A stretch of 64,000 bases of DNA from Eretmocerus hayati (Eukaryota; Arthropoda; Insecta; Hymenoptera; Aphelinidae): assembly GCA_029851415.1 (NCBI GenBank), contig CM056742.1:158539121-158603120 (forward strand), read 5' to 3'. Below, in pieces: positions 24,162 to 37,674 of this stretch (position 1 is its first letter; every line of letters starts with the position of its first letter). The notes beneath the pieces were generated by a model that was not told the DNA's origin, did no database searches, and saw only the letters and a program-made list of their open reading frames with translations. A program made the translations under genes and the position numbers.

Positions 24162-27100
24162 TAGTATAGAGAGGTGTAGAAAATTTGCAAAATGATCTAA
24201 ATTACGGCATATTTAGATATGCTGGATTAGAAATATTTTGGATTTACGGGAAACTTGTACAATCGTATAGAAACGAGTCCCTCATGTACGTAGAAGGACA
24301 ATAAGGCACATCCTTGCAAAAACTCACAAAAAATTTTATTCCAACAGAGTGCCCAGGGAACAAGCTTCCAGATGTGTTGAAGTACGCTATAAAACATTGA
24401 AATGTCTCAAAGGTTTTAGATAAACAAGAACAGTGGGAGAAAATTCGTCACACTAGTCTCATCAAGATCTACAAGGATTCAAAAAGTATCTACCTTCTCC
24501 AGTGAAAAAAGTACGATAGAAACCCCAAATGATCTCAATAGTATCCAGTTACCAAAGAAAGTCTTGATACACAGACACTGCTCAAACATACAGTCCTTCC
24601 AGCTAACAGGAACCAAATCAACAGATCCCATCACCAATCAATCGCAAAAGCGACAAACAGAGCCAATTCGCAATCTCAAAATCCGTATCCGACCATAACT
24701 CAGCTCACCTCTACTGCATCAGAAACTACAACGTATCCACTTCACCATTTAGACAGTCAAACTAGTACACTATATATAGCCACCGCTGCGGTCATAGTTC
24801 GAATTCGTAGTACGGATATCCCTAAATCGTAGCGAAAAGTTTTAGCTTTGCGATTCTCTGTACGAAGCGCGGCGTGACCACCACGCGAAACAAATTGAAC
24901 GAGCCATCGGGGTATGGCTGGTTTTGTCTGACTATATCAGAGTCCGTCTCTACCATTTCCCATTTGCAAACTCGGTCGTTGGCCAAGCACAAAATTTGCA
25001 CGAATCGAGCTTTGCTTCTGACCAAAAGTCCAACGATGTACGCTCTCATGTGAACGCAAGAGTCGTATTCGTAGTCGTCGCTAGTTTTTCGTATTTTCCT
25101 TGATATATGGGGTTATAGCTTGGAATGCTTGTTTATTTGACTACTGATATATCCGGGCGTGCATGACTGATACCCGAATGTAGAGACCGTCGTTATTCAT
25201 GAAAAGTCTCGGTTTGGCGCAGCGAGAAAATGTTACCGAGTATGTATGTGAAGTAGGAGTTGGCGCATGAGTAAGTTCGGAGGTGGAGCCATTCGAAAAT
25301 GAATTTCCGACTGCTTGACCGTAACGTTGCAAATCTAGTAGGGTGTTTTTCATGCATGGTGGGGCTGTTTTTCACGCGAGAAAATGCGATTACGAGATCA
25401 TCGAGCTGTGATTTTGGCAGAACTGAGAGCTTTTGGGTTTTTTGCAATGAGCTATCGGCATCGAGTATTGAGAACAAGCCCGAGTAACGAATTGGCTGAG
25501 GATAATAAGTGAGGTAAGTGTGCTTATTATGCCTCCCATTACTTTTGTTTTCCTCATAGTTTCGGTTCATTTGAATATGTTCAAACGTGATTCGAGTCAT
25601 TCTGAAGCTTATTTCAAGATCTTCAAAATGAGTTGAAGTACGTTTGATTTCAAGGAGTTGGAGTTGAGCTATCTCAATTTCAGCACACAAAGATTTTTCA
25701 CAGTGTGTTCCTAATATGCTCCCATAGTCATTTCACGATTCGAAAGCTCTGGAACAGTGATATCGATGCGGGAGCTAGCATAACGTCGATGTTCTGAATA
25801 GACAAATCGTCGTATTTGAAGATATTCTCGATCACTCAAAGTAAACATAACCTGAAAATAAACATGAAAATCGATATTTAGACAACTCTTGAGAACCGAT
25901 GCGTTTTGAAGGCTGCTGGATAGCTGTATACACCTAAAACCACTGTAATCTGGGGGAAAAAAGTAATAAAAGTAGTCGCGGCATTGTTCAGAGCCCTTTA
26001 TATGCGGAAAACAGGATGGGGACTGATTAGAAAAACTGCAATTTTTCAGTAATATGGGTGTGGAATCGTCTAGAATTCGAATTCTGCAATTCTGTGAACA
26101 GCATTTCAAAGTTGGGACAAAGGCAAAGATTCTAGATGAAGAACCTACGTTAGAATTGATTAACTCAATTTTATTCGGCTCAGCTTTCAGTGACTAGAAG
26201 GAAAGAATTCGGAAGTACCATATACCACTTTTTCTATTCTAAGAGAAGCGCGGTCCATTCAGGATTGGTCCAAACTATCATTTTCTCATATTTCAACGTA
26301 ACAAACATGAAAGAAATGCACGGCAAGGCCTACGGTTTCGTACATTCGAGAACTTAAGTGGGCATATTAAGAAATGGGGGCATATTAGGCACATTCACCT
26401 TAGCAAGTCCAAGTTATACCTCAAGAAAGTTGGAAAGATCAATGGAGTATAACCTGGATTGAAATCATGTATACGATTGTGGACTAGAGTTACACAAGTG
26501 ATTTTGACTCTTCCGTAAGATCATGTTGAAAAATTGAAGGCATTTCTTCATTGATGATGAGTTTCAGTAGAGATTCATCCTGGCATCATTAAAATAAGTG
26601 TATGTTCTCAATTGCGCCGGAACAATCCTGAAGATCAACGATGATTGGTTGGAACCGCTTCCTGAATACCTTAGCTCTTTTTTTATATTCAAAATGCCCA
26701 TGATGCCATTTGAGGAATAATGTACCTCCTGATTTCCCGAAGTTGATCCTTTTAGACTGAAATAGACAAATCTGGATAAGTAATTCATAGCCGCAGTTGG
26801 ACCGTTTTTCCGTATCATTTTCGTGAAATACTTTTTTAGATTAACCTTGACAGGAATAACTTTGCCAAGAAACATATCGTCGACTTCTGCAAATGGGAAT
26901 CACCAATTTATTCGAAAAATAGCAAACTTATCTCTTTCATCCTGACAGCCTCTGGATTCTTCGACTTTCGTCTTCCCTTTTTGAACTAATGTGACAGGTT
27001 TATCCAGGATATTACTCGATGATACTCGACAATCTCGTGGTTTCCTGACAAATTTACTCCATTGATGATCGAACTCAATCGGATTAGTCCAGTACGATGA

Positions 27101-29773
27101 GTATTATAATCACTCAACATGGCCAAATAACTGTCTGAACAGATGCTACGACATCAACAAACGTCACTATGAATTCGCTATGAATTTCCGTCTCAAACTT
27201 GACTCATACAAACAAACTAATATTGAAATTTCATCTGACCCCTTCCCCTCCTTTCGTGCAGATGCTTGATATTCGAATCATGATAATTCTTCAATTTCTC
27301 AGCGGATCCAAGAGAAATTCAAATGAAATGGGCAACTCTCAACACCTCACAGTCTACCAAAGAAAGCACTACAATAAAATTACCGCACCAGTTCACGGAT
27401 TCACCAGCAACGTCTACATATTCAATTTAGAACGCATGAAAAATAGCGAGTAGATTCCGTTCATAAGCCGCAAATCGATCAAGAAAAACGGAGGCCATCA
27501 GCATGAAAAATTACTATCGCTCAACGCGCAAGTAGTCACGCACTACCACCACTACCACCACCATCACCCTAAGACCGCACATTGGCCGTGAGTGAAAAAG
27601 AAGCCTCGGTTATATCTACCTACCTTTCATCCATACGTCCCGTCTCAAGATTCGACCTATACCCACCTAACGCATATTTTTCAACGGCAGTCTTTACTTT
27701 TCTATCACCCCTCCCTCCTCACCCTCTACTTTTGCTTCATATAAAAGTCAATACCACAAAAGTGTACACGTATAAACACACGGTATAGCACACGCGATAG
27801 CCTCATCTTCCCCTATTTCTTTCTTTTTCTCTATCTGTCCCTCTTGCATCATTTTCAAAAAAGTCGCACATCGTACAGAGCTACCTTTCAATAAACGATT
27901 TTCATTTTGACGCATCATATAACCGTATACATCTAAGAGTTAGCTTCAACGATTTTAGCGTCATATGCATAATGCATTACAGGGCGCATCATCGTATCTC
28001 GATTTTGTCGCTCTGTATCGTGAGCTTATATATATATGTAGCCGAAAGTGACAGGGTATGACTGAGTGCTAGAAAGAAAATATATATATATATTTGTATG
28101 TATATATGTATGGTGAGAAGTAGACGAAAGCGACGACACGTGTGCCAGAGTGAAAATGTATTGAGGGAGGAGAACGCACGTGAGGTGACTCGTTTTGTGA
28201 GCCATATATACTCAAAGTATGCGAGGGATGTGAGATTCTCATAAGTTTGATATAGGTTATGGGCTGTGTTGGATGTTTTGTATAGTAAGAGAGGAAGCTG
28301 GGAAAGAGTGAAGCCTGATCTCTTCTCGATATCTTGCTTGAGCATTGTATTGAAGCGCGTGGATAAAACGTTGAGCGAGAAAGCGACACGCAGACTTATT
28401 TATGACTCTCCCATGAGTAGATACACGAATCTTTCAATGGAATTTCCTTCAAATTCTTCTTGGTCCTTTCACCGGTCGAGATTTTTCATTGGATGTTGGA
28501 TTTGATACAACAAAATACATACAATCATCATTATGAGAATGGAGTTATGAGGTTAGGTGCAGAAAAGTTCCTCAGGTTCTTCGATCATCTCTCTAATAAT
28601 TTCCAGTTTGATCGCATTTGTGTGAATGGAATTATCTTGAAAATTATAATAATTAAACGCCCAGCCAAGATTTATCCGTCAGCATCCCGCGTATCGGATT
28701 GCCTATGTGGAAGGGGTGGAGTGTGATGGATGACCGTATGGGTTATGGGTGGGTTGGTGGGTGGGTGAACGGGTGGAAGAATGGCTTGGTGGTCAGGCGG
28801 GTGGATTAAGAAGAAGAAATCTGAATTTTCTGATCTAATATATTTATTAGCAGGTATAACTCAAGACGATATCATTTTTGGAAACTTGATGAGAAACTTC
28901 CACCTGGCATCTTGAACCAATCACCATTCATTATTTTACAACCGTCATTATTAAACTATAAAAGCATTTCAGGGCCTTCTGACTCATCAAGGACATTCAC
29001 AAGCCAAACAAGCGGTAGCAAGTAAAGCAATAACGCCAGTGTCAAGTAATTTGTGATAGAAAATGAAAGGGCTATCCATTAATTACATCAGTGTTTTAGG
29101 ATTGAGGGATTGGATCGACCAATTTTTTAGGCTGCCTGGATGCGTCAGACGTTTTCCAGCCAAGAAATTTCGTAAATAAGGGGTGAAGAAGTCTGGAATG
29201 ATGAAATTGCTCCTCACGTAATTCATGGATAGCACCAAATAGGAAAATCCGGTACTCTGGTCATTGGATGAATATGAATTCTCATAGAACTCTTGAAATA
29301 GCAAAGATCCGAGAATGTTTCGTGGATGAATTCATAGGTGTGTATGTGTGTGTGTGACTGAAGTCAAATCTGCCCACTAACAGAAAGATCTGACCAAAAA
29401 ATGAAAGGAGAATGCATGGGATCTGAGAAACCTACTGATTGTTAGCTTGATGACTATGAGACCTGCAAGGATTGACGGAGGAGTTTACAAATTCATGAGA
29501 ACTCTCTGAGAAATGAACGATAATTCATTGAGAAATCTTACATAAGTAGATTCAACGCTGAATTCTCATGGCAAACTTTTTGAAATAATTTTCGATCGTA
29601 CCCTCTTTGACAACGGTAGAATTTTGACATTTTTGAATGCTAAGAAGTAAGTGTTCATCAAAATAATTAGTTCCAGAACCGCATCGTTATTCCAAACCTT
29701 GGAAAATCTTCATTTGAAAAGCGTTCTAGCATATAACTGACCTGAATGTATGCCACAATTGAAATCGATATAT
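24162..29773. other. Intergenic stretch, no supported gene
   Basis: A TATA-like string (CTATATATAGCC) at 24770-24781 opens a CpG-richer segment (to about 25100), which could be a promoter, but no open reading frame follows on the + strand. Minus-strand frames at 24822-25049, 25193-25690, 25711-26109 and 26564-26875 are open but have no recognised domain. TA repeats lie at about 28080-28093, and TGGG-rich low-complexity sequence near 28740-28800. Confidence 0.35.
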
Positions 29774-30842
29774 GAGTAGTTCCGCGCGAAACAAACCTAC
29801 GAAAAAGGGCCATGTCTTAAATTTTTTTCTTGACTTTTTTATTCGATTCTATGGTACAAAATATGAACTTTTCACTACCTATGGGGCCCCAAAAAAATTT
29901 TCCAGGTACCTTCAACGTACATTACTTTATTCTTTTGAATTATTTTCAACAAAAAAGTCAGGGTATTTTTTTCAATAAAATGAATTTTTCTCGAATTCGT
30001 TGACAGATACAGAAATGCGGCTTGCGGCATTCGAAAGGTCCCCAAAAAACCTATTGAAATCCGTCTTGGAGGATTGATTTCAATGTCTTGGGTTATTTTA
30101 TCGAGCAAAAGAGTGAAAAACATAGAAGATTAAATTTCTCGAAAACCCAATTTTTTAAAATCTTGAAAATTTGATATTGTATGTAAAATTTTGTGTTCTT
30201 TCAGAAAAAAATAATCCCAAATTTCTTCTTCGCGTTCTAACACCTATTTTTACCAATTATCACAAATCCATTTCCCAGGCTTTTGGAAATCGTCTGTTTT
30301 CTGCGCATGCGCAGGAGTTTGGATCCTTGAAACCAATTCGATTGGAAAGCCAAGAAAATTTCCTTCAAAATGACCACCTGCTGAAGTCAATGCCATGCAT
30401 TTGACCCAGAGTTGCAACGTTCAAAAGACCACTGAATCTTGATAGTTCCTCAGAGGTGGGTCGGAGGTACTGGAGACAGCAGTAAGGAAAATCTACGGCT
30501 GCCCCCGTTCGATGGCGTCCATCGACGTGTCGCACTTGAGCTGGAGGCTCATCTTTCATACGTTGTAGATTCAGTTCAAATGCATGAATTTGACTTCAGC
30601 AGGTGGTCATTTTAAAGGAAATTTTCTTAGCCTTTCAATGGAATTGGTTTCAAGGATCCAAATTCCTGCGCATGCGCAGCAAACAGACGATTTCCAAAAG
30701 CCTGGAAAATGGATTTGTGATAATTGGCAAAAATAGCTCTTGGAACGCAAAAAAGGAATTCGGGACTATTTTTTTCTGAAAGAACACAAAATTTTACATG
30801 AAACATCAAATTCTCAGAATTTTGAATAATTGGGTTTTCGAG

Positions 30843-33709
30843 AAAGGGACTAAGCGGTTAAGCATGGCGAATCGGCCCTTGTCAGATATGGCCCCCGAAT
30901 TAATTTTCCCCAGTTTCTAACACCAAACGAAGTGGGAAAAAGGGATCATTAGGTCCCGAGGTCGCCTATATTTTTTATAACACCCTGAAACGACTCTAAA
31001 AAAAGGCTAAAAATCGATGTTGCATCAACTGAATCGCATTTTAGCGCATCTTGATGAATCTTTCTGAAATTTTTTGACATACTTTTGAAACGTTGACAAT
31101 TTGAAACAAAGTATTTGGGTATCGCCAACTCTTCATTTAGGCCCCAGAAAAAATTCTTCAAAACTAAAAATCAATTTTTCTCATAGAAATTGGCCAGGGA
31201 AACGGGAAATTCTTGTTTCAACGTGTTTTCCAGAAAAAAATACATCGAATATAGGTATTTTCAGACATTCCCAAGTGGTGGAAAGTGGTCAAAATTGACA
31301 AAAATCATTTTCGAAGCAAATTCTGATTCAGTATTTAGCATCTCCTGCGCATGCGCGTCAATCTACGCTCTTGAAACTATTCCCAATCGATAGCCAGTGT
31401 AATTTCCTTAAAAATGACCACTTGACAAAGTCAAATTGATGCATTAGAACCCGAGATATACCAATTTTTAGAGGGGAAAAAATTCAAGGTACCAAATCCG
31501 TGAGGCGACGGTAAACGTGGCGAGCCCAGTAATGATTGGATGCTCGTATTTCCGCTTTTGCTACATGAAATTGACTTTGGCAGGGGGTCATTTTGAAGGA
31601 AATCGCGCGGTCTATCGTTTGAGAATAGTCTCAGAACCCAGAAATCACGCGCATGCGCAGAAAATAGCAGTTTATTGTCTATGTGGCAAGATTTTCACGC
31701 TTATTTTGGTGTAAGATGACCAAGATTCACGTCCGCGTTGTTCTCGATTCCATAATTCCCCAATCTCTGTAATCTCCTCATCTACACGACAAAATACTGG
31801 ATGAATCGACTAGATTCTCCCGAAAATTCTAGGGACTTTATAAACACAGGTGGTGACCAAATGAGCAGATCGGCTGACCCAGGGTCGCCACCGGTTACCG
31901 GCCCGTATATTCAGTACAAGACATAAGTGTAGAGAAGGTAGAGCCTTGTTCTGTCACCTTCTTCATATATATGTCACCTATTCGGTGGGGCTGGACTCTG
32001 GAGCTAAGATATTGACAGGAAGAGTAAGCCAAATTAACGGTGGATGTACTTCATTACAACTACATGCTGGCCGACAGAGCCTCCGGCGAGCTTGAGGGTA
32101 CAACAGGCACTGAAATCATACGCCGCGTGAGGAAACGTGGCGTTCTCTCCAAAAAACCAGCTCACTTCATTTTCCATTCTCCAGCGCCGATTATATTATC
32201 TATCAAGGTTTTTTTATGATGACGAAACAGCGCTATGCTGTTCTATTCTCGACGTTCTATTGAAGCCCATTGATGGCTGTCTTATATTCATTACGGAAAA
32301 CTCTGAGCACGCGGCTACGCGCACTGTACTCGTGCTATGCGCTATGTATATTCTACGTGGGGATATTATATGTAGGGAATAGTATGTATATGTATATGAG
32401 GTAGATTGGGTCCATAGGACATATATACCCTTCCCATTACTATAGTTTATAAGCTATTCCGTATAGATATCTATATGCATCTGATTGAGCGAGCTCAAGT
32501 TGGCACTATTTGTGCTCGCTCAATCAGATGCATATAGATATCCATACAGAATAGCTTGTAGACTATAGTAATGGGAAGGGTATATATAAAGAAGGTGACA
32601 GAAAAAGGCTCTACCTTCTCTACACTTATGTCTTGTACGGAATATACGGGCCGGTACTCGGTACTGACCCTGGGTCAGCCGATCTGCTCATTTGGTCACC
32701 ACCTGCGTTTATAAAGTCCCTAGAATTTTCAGGAGGATATAGTCAATTCATCCAGTATTTTATCGCGTGGATGAGGAAATCACAGAGATTGGGGAATTGT
32801 GGAATCGAGAACAACGCGGACGTGAATCTTGGTCATCTTACACCACAATAAGCGTGAAAATCTTGCCACATAGACAATAAACTGCTATTTTCTGCGCATG
32901 CGCGTGATTTCTGGGTTCTGAGACTATTCTCAAACGATAGACCGCGCGATTTCCTTCAAAATGACCCCCTGCCAAAGTCAATTTCATGTAGCAAAAGCGG
33001 AAATACGAGCATCCAATCATTACTGGGCTCGCCACGTTTACCGTCGCCTCACGGATTTGGTACCTTGAATTTTTTCCCCTCTAAAAATTGGTATATCTCG
33101 GGTTCTAATGCATCAATTTGACTTTGCCAAGTGGTCATTTTGAAGGAAATTACACTGGCTATCGATTGGGAATAGTTTCAAGAGCGTAGATTGACGCGCA
33201 TGCGCAGGAGATGCTAAATACTGAATCAGAATTTGCTTCGAAAATGATTTTTGTCAAATTTGACCACTTTCCACCACTTGGGAATGTCTGAAAACACCTA
33301 TATTCGATGTATTTTTTTCTGGCAAACACGTTGAAACAAGAATTTCCCGTTTCCCTGGCCAATTTCTATGAGAAAAATTGATTTTTAGTTTTGAAGAATT
33401 TTTTCTGGGGCCTAAATGAAGAGTTGGCGATACCCAAATACTTTGTTTCAAATTGTCAATGTTTCAAAAGTATGTCAAAAAATTTTCAGAAAGATTCATC
33501 AAGATGCGCTAAAATGCGATTCAGTTGATGCAACATCGATTTTTAGCCTTTTTTAGAGTCGTTTCAGGGTGTTATAAAAAATATAGGCGACCTCGGGACC
33601 TAATGATCCTTTTTTCCCACTCCGTTTGGTGTTAGAAACTGGGGAAAATTAATCCGGGGGCCAAACCTGACAAGGGCCGATTTGCCATGCTTAACCGCTT
33701 AGTCCCTTT
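30843..33709. mobile_element. Large palindrome X nested in copy A
   Basis: The ends are AAAGGGACTAAGCGGTTAAG and its exact inverse. Arms of about 1.2 kb run to a tiny loop near 32495-32505. The arms look close to identical: the same reading frame in both arms (31190-31393 + and 33159-33362 -) differs at 3 of 67 residues. The left arm is interrupted by a 450-bp insertion (31972-32421) that the right arm lacks. X sits at the junction between the inner hairpin and right outer arm of copy A, which shows it arrived later. It shares with family P a module containing TGCGCATGCGC and AAATGACCAC. The frames inside are duplicated between arms and are not taken as genes. Confidence 0.8.
31972..32421. 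mobile_element. Probable solo LTR (450 bp) in palindrome X
   Basis: The insert begins TGTCACC and ends AGGACA, the TG...CA ends of an LTR, and is bracketed by TATATA at 31966-31971 and 32422-32427. The opposite arm of X has the uninterrupted sequence (CTTCTTTATATATACCC when read in this orientation), which acts as an empty site. A 5-bp duplication is also possible because the target is a TA run. No internal retroelement genes are present. The retrotransposon superfamily is not determined, and the strand is unknown. Confidence 0.6.
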
Positions 33710-34066
33710 GAACGTCTACGTATTTCACTCTTTTGCCCGATAAAATCACCCAAGACATTGAAATCAACTTCACAAGACCGATTTCGATAGGTTTTTCAAA
33801 AACCTTTCGAATGCCGCAAACCGCATCTCTGTATCTTTGAACGAATTTGAGAAAAATTCATTCTATTGAAAAAAATACCCTAACTTTTTTGTTGAAAATA
33901 ATTCAAAAGAACAAAGTAATGTACGTTGAAGGTACCTGGCAAATTTTTTTGGGGCCCCATAGGTAGTGAAAAGTTCATATTTTGTACCATAGAATCGAAT
34001 AAAAAAGTCAGAAAAAAATTTAAGACATGACCCTTTTTCGTAGGTCTGTTTCGCGCGGAACTACTC

Positions 34067-36747
34067 ATATCGTCGATTTCTACAGGAAGATTATGATCTC
34101 AATACAGATCTATTTTACCTTACGCATATGCAACATAGAGTGCTTTGTCGGCCCCAATTCAATTGTCTCACTTTAAACTCTGGGAAAACTTTCAAGAACC
34201 ATAATATCTTGAGAAAGATGAATCAATTCCGAATCTTCAGTCTCGCACTATAAAAATAAGTGTCAACCGCTTGTTTGCAATAATCCCTTTAGGTTCCGTC
34301 TGACCAAATTTAGACTTTTCTACTTGAAAAATCCCAGCCCTTTATGAATCATTCGAAAATCTTCCACACGCAATCCGTGCTCACTGCTATATCTAAAATA
34401 TATTTATCCTATGCCAAAGCAGCAAACCAACTACGTAATCTCGAATCCAAGAAATCTATTCTTACAAACCTAACAATTTACGCAATCCAAAGAAACAAGC
34501 ATACACTAAACAGTCAGGCATTCAAGCTCGAGTATATTATTATTAGCTCACAGTACGTCTGAGACCAAAATCATTCTTATCAAGTGTTAGAAAGGGACTC
34601 AGAACCAAAGTAGAGAATTTAGACTAAGAGAAAGAGAATGAGTATACGTACGTATAGAAGAGGCCAGGTGTTGGAACGTTGCTGCATAAATAAGCCAAGG
34701 AAATTTGCAATTATGAATTGGGCGACTAGAAATACACAGTCCTCCCCTCTTTCACATCCTTGCATGTCTTATTCTCTTACCGAGCTCCATACATACATAC
34801 ATATACGACGTTTCTCTCAAAGCTTTACCATGAAAACGAGGGGGGCGGAATTTGTACGAGCCAAAGCTAGAGAGTGTGAGTGAAAGAGAGAGAGAGAGAG
34901 ACTCAAGGGAGTCCGTCGCGGAAAAGTTGAAGGAAGCACAGCTGACGAGTATGCAAATTTGGACCTTTCCGATACTCACACATACACATACATTGTCTCT
35001 CATCTTATACAATCTCTATACGAGAGATTTCCTCTATCACCTACTCTACTCTCTCTCTCTCTACTGTTGAAAACAATGCAATCCTCGTGTGAGGTTTGGC
35101 ATTAATGAACTTTGCCTTACCTTGGTACACTCACAGTTTCTCTCTCATACACACACACACATCAAGAGTAAGAGAAATGTAGAAAACCCATCTTATCGGG
35201 AAAGCAATTGGCTGGTCTTTGCATCAGAACTATACACAGATAGAAATTTGCTGCTCAACTCGTCTCTTCGATTCGTATACGAGACCTAAAATCAAAGAGG
35301 AATGAGTAAAAGGAATTCATATCTTGCTATCCGAGCTTTGTATTTTTTTCGTCTTACAATAAGATTACTGTGTCCGTTAATCTAATCTCGAGGAAAAAAG
35401 AAAATCCGTGGTCTTTGGTAGAAGGGAAGAAAAATTTCGAGGCAAAACATGCTGATTTAGCAATTACCAAGGAAAGAAGTTTTCCTGAATCTTGTTGTAT
35501 AAAAAGTAGTACTCGCAAACGAGCTGATGCAAAGTATCTCAAGTGCCTGCTTATTCCTCTTCGTCAATGTGAAATAACGATCTCGAATGCTTCTCTCTCT
35601 CCGGACGTCGTTTGCTCTGTTTGGTTCGCTCTGTACTTCATTCTCGTAGCTTTCGCAGCTTTTACGAATCAAGTGTTCGTTCTGCAATCACTCGTCCATT
35701 TTTTTCTATCCGACTCTTGTATATACTTGTCAACGAATCAAGTAAGAGGCTCTCTCTCTCTTTCGAGTTTGAGATTGAGCTAACTGACGTGCCCTCGCTT
35801 TTAAGAGAGCCTCTCAATTATCAACGGTGGTGTATGACCCCTTGGTTACTAGAGTGACATTAATTAACCTGAATTTGCATATACAAACATACCAAAATTC
35901 CCCTCTTTCATCCTTGGCTTACGATTGCTCTTCACTGATTGTCTCCTCTTATTCGTAATCCATGCCATATCCAACGCCTTTAATTCTATTCATTTGATTA
36001 GTTCCAGGACCACAAGTATGATTTGAGAATGAGTTATGTGGTCTTATCTATGATACTAGATCAATTTCTTCTGAGACTCTAACATTTTTTTTAGTTTTTT
36101 TAAAGATAAACTTTTATCCTGAGTACGATTTTGAGACTGTAAAAGATCTAATCTGAAGAATTTAATCCTGAGTTTACGTTTGGATTGTAAGATCTCTTTA
36201 CTCTCAATCGCTCATTTGAATGCAATAAGAACATTCTCACACTAATTTTGAGGTCATTGATGATAAATTTCATGCTTATGAGCTGGTTCAAAAGGTGTTT
36301 GAAAACAGTATTTCCCGATTCGACAGTGAGAAGTTCGGTTCTACTTTTGAAGTGATTGTTCCCGGACCGAGCCCTGGTGAGGGTCAAAATTATCACGAGT
36401 GAAGCAGAAAAGTTCACGCTCGAGTATCAAAATACTTACTTTGATTGACTGGGCGTGCGTAAGGCAGCGCCATACGCACAGCCGATCAAAAATATTTGAG
36501 TGTTTCTATGAGCCAGAGCTCATTGCAGAACTCATTTTATTTAAAAGATACTGATCAAAATTGTCAAATCTCGTATTTATCCAGGGCAATAGCTCTCAGC
36601 TTCTGCATTTTAAGAGAATATTGATAGCTCTTACCATCCTTGAGCGTTGATATAATGGATTCATTCCAGATTTCAATAGAATTGGAGGTATGCAGTACGA
36701 GGAGCTGTATGAATCTTCCCCGAATTTTTTCATTATTCCTCAGTTAA
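34067..36747. other. Intergenic stretch with GA/CT-rich tracts
   Basis: No coding exon is supported. GA-rich (34884-34905) and CT-rich (35045-35062) runs and a CpG-richer zone at about 34600-35800 are visible. The longest frame, 35370-35783 (+), has no recognisable domain or signal peptide. Confidence 0.35.
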
Positions 36748-37674
36748 CGTAAACCGGGGTGAATGTGGCCACTTTAGACTTTCTGATTGAATTCTCGTTG
36801 CGTTTTTTCGAACAAACCTATATGTATCTTAGGTCATTTGACACGTCTCGACGTCTGCTTCAAAACGCTGTCCTTAGAATTTCATTTCAACCATTTGCTC
36901 TCTTGAAAAGTGTAAAAAACAGCATCCGGGGTGAATGTGGCCACCGTCGTTGAGCACCGCGATTATTATGTTCTGAGCGAATCCCTACCCCGACGCCTCG
37001 TGTTTGAAACAAAATGAGGATAACACATTTCTTAGCTCATCTAATTACGAAGAGAATACCGTTGGATTCATCTCGATAGTTCAAGAACCCGAGCCAAGCA
37101 GCCAATTGGGAATTTATAAATTACATTGGCGTCTCGAGCACGGCTGTGTCTCGAGTGGCGTCTGGGTTGATTTTGGACACTTTGACGCTTCTAGTTGAGT
37201 TTCATTGCAATTTTTCGACCAAATCTATATGTATCTCTACTCATTCGACGCACCTTGACGTTACCTCCAAAATGCTGTTTTTGGAATTCTCTTCCACTCA
37301 TTTGCTTTCTCGAGAGTTGTAAGAAACAAAGTGGCCACATTCACCCCGAGGCAGCCGAGTAATCGCAAGTTCTCGTTCAAGTGGTCGTTCTAAATAACTG
37401 TCGCATCCAAGGTAGAAGACGCCATTACTTACTAAGAGAAAATCATTGGAAAGAGATAGAAATGGATCTACTAGGTTGTTCAGGTAAATTCTTGCAACAT
37501 GAAATTTTTACGTGACAATTTTCTTTTCATTCTAATGGGAAAAGGTGTATTTTGGAAGGGGAGATCCTAAGCTTTAAAATGCACTCTTGCGCATCTTTCT
37601 ATGTGGTATAGCATCGGAGTTATGACTATTAAAATCTCTTTCCAGAAAAGTGGCCACATTCACCCCGGTTTACG
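36748..37674. mobile_element. TIR element with internal direct repeat (0.93 kb)
   Basis: The ends are CGTAAACCGGGGTGAATGTG and its exact inverse. The box GGGGTGAATGTGGCCAC recurs at 36929 and, inverted, near 37332. A unit of about 180 bp (36770-36950) has a diverged direct copy at about 37145-37345, sharing TATATGTATCT and CATTTGCT stretches. It therefore looks like a TIR element whose interior was duplicated together with its end motif. No target duplication is obvious: the left flank is TTAA, the right is not. Confidence 0.65.

Larger units (their letters stand above)
29774..34066. mobile_element. Palindromic element family P, copy A (contains nested elements)
   Basis: The ends are GAGTAGTTCCGCGCGAAACA on the left and, read from the right, GAGTAGTTCCGCGCGAAACA, followed by inverted arms. 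Once the inner element X (30843-33709) is removed, the host copy is about 1.43 kb: a left outer arm (29774-30125), an inner hairpin (30130-30842) with a non-palindromic loop near 30410-30560, and a right outer arm (33710-34066). Copies B (38335-40155) and C (41367-42748) have the same order. No transposase was recognised. A target duplication could not be read here. Confidence 0.8.

Noticed and set aside
25193..25690. 165-aa minus-strand open frame
   Set aside because: No recognisable domain, signal peptide or splice partners. It lies beside a CpG-richer island where long frames occur by chance.
25711..26109. Minus-strand frame with an acceptor-like site and a possible last exon (TLSDREYLQIRRFVYSEHRR)
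   Set aside because: The local composition looks exon-like, but no upstream exon in phase and no family were found. It needs transcript evidence.
26564..26875. Minus-strand frame with LKKYFTKMIRKNGPTAAMNY, reminiscent of a DUF4806-type segment
   Set aside because: The resemblance is weak and lacks the flanking conserved parts. A possible acceptor and donor around it are not enough to call a gene.
31190..33451. Matching open frames in the two arms of palindrome X (for example 31190-31393 and 33159-33362)
   Set aside because: They are the same DNA read twice because the arms are inverted copies. There is no codon-level constraint or family motif.
35370..35783. 137-aa plus-strand frame
   Set aside because: Low-complexity Ser/Leu-rich tail from CT repeats; no domain, no splice or homology support.
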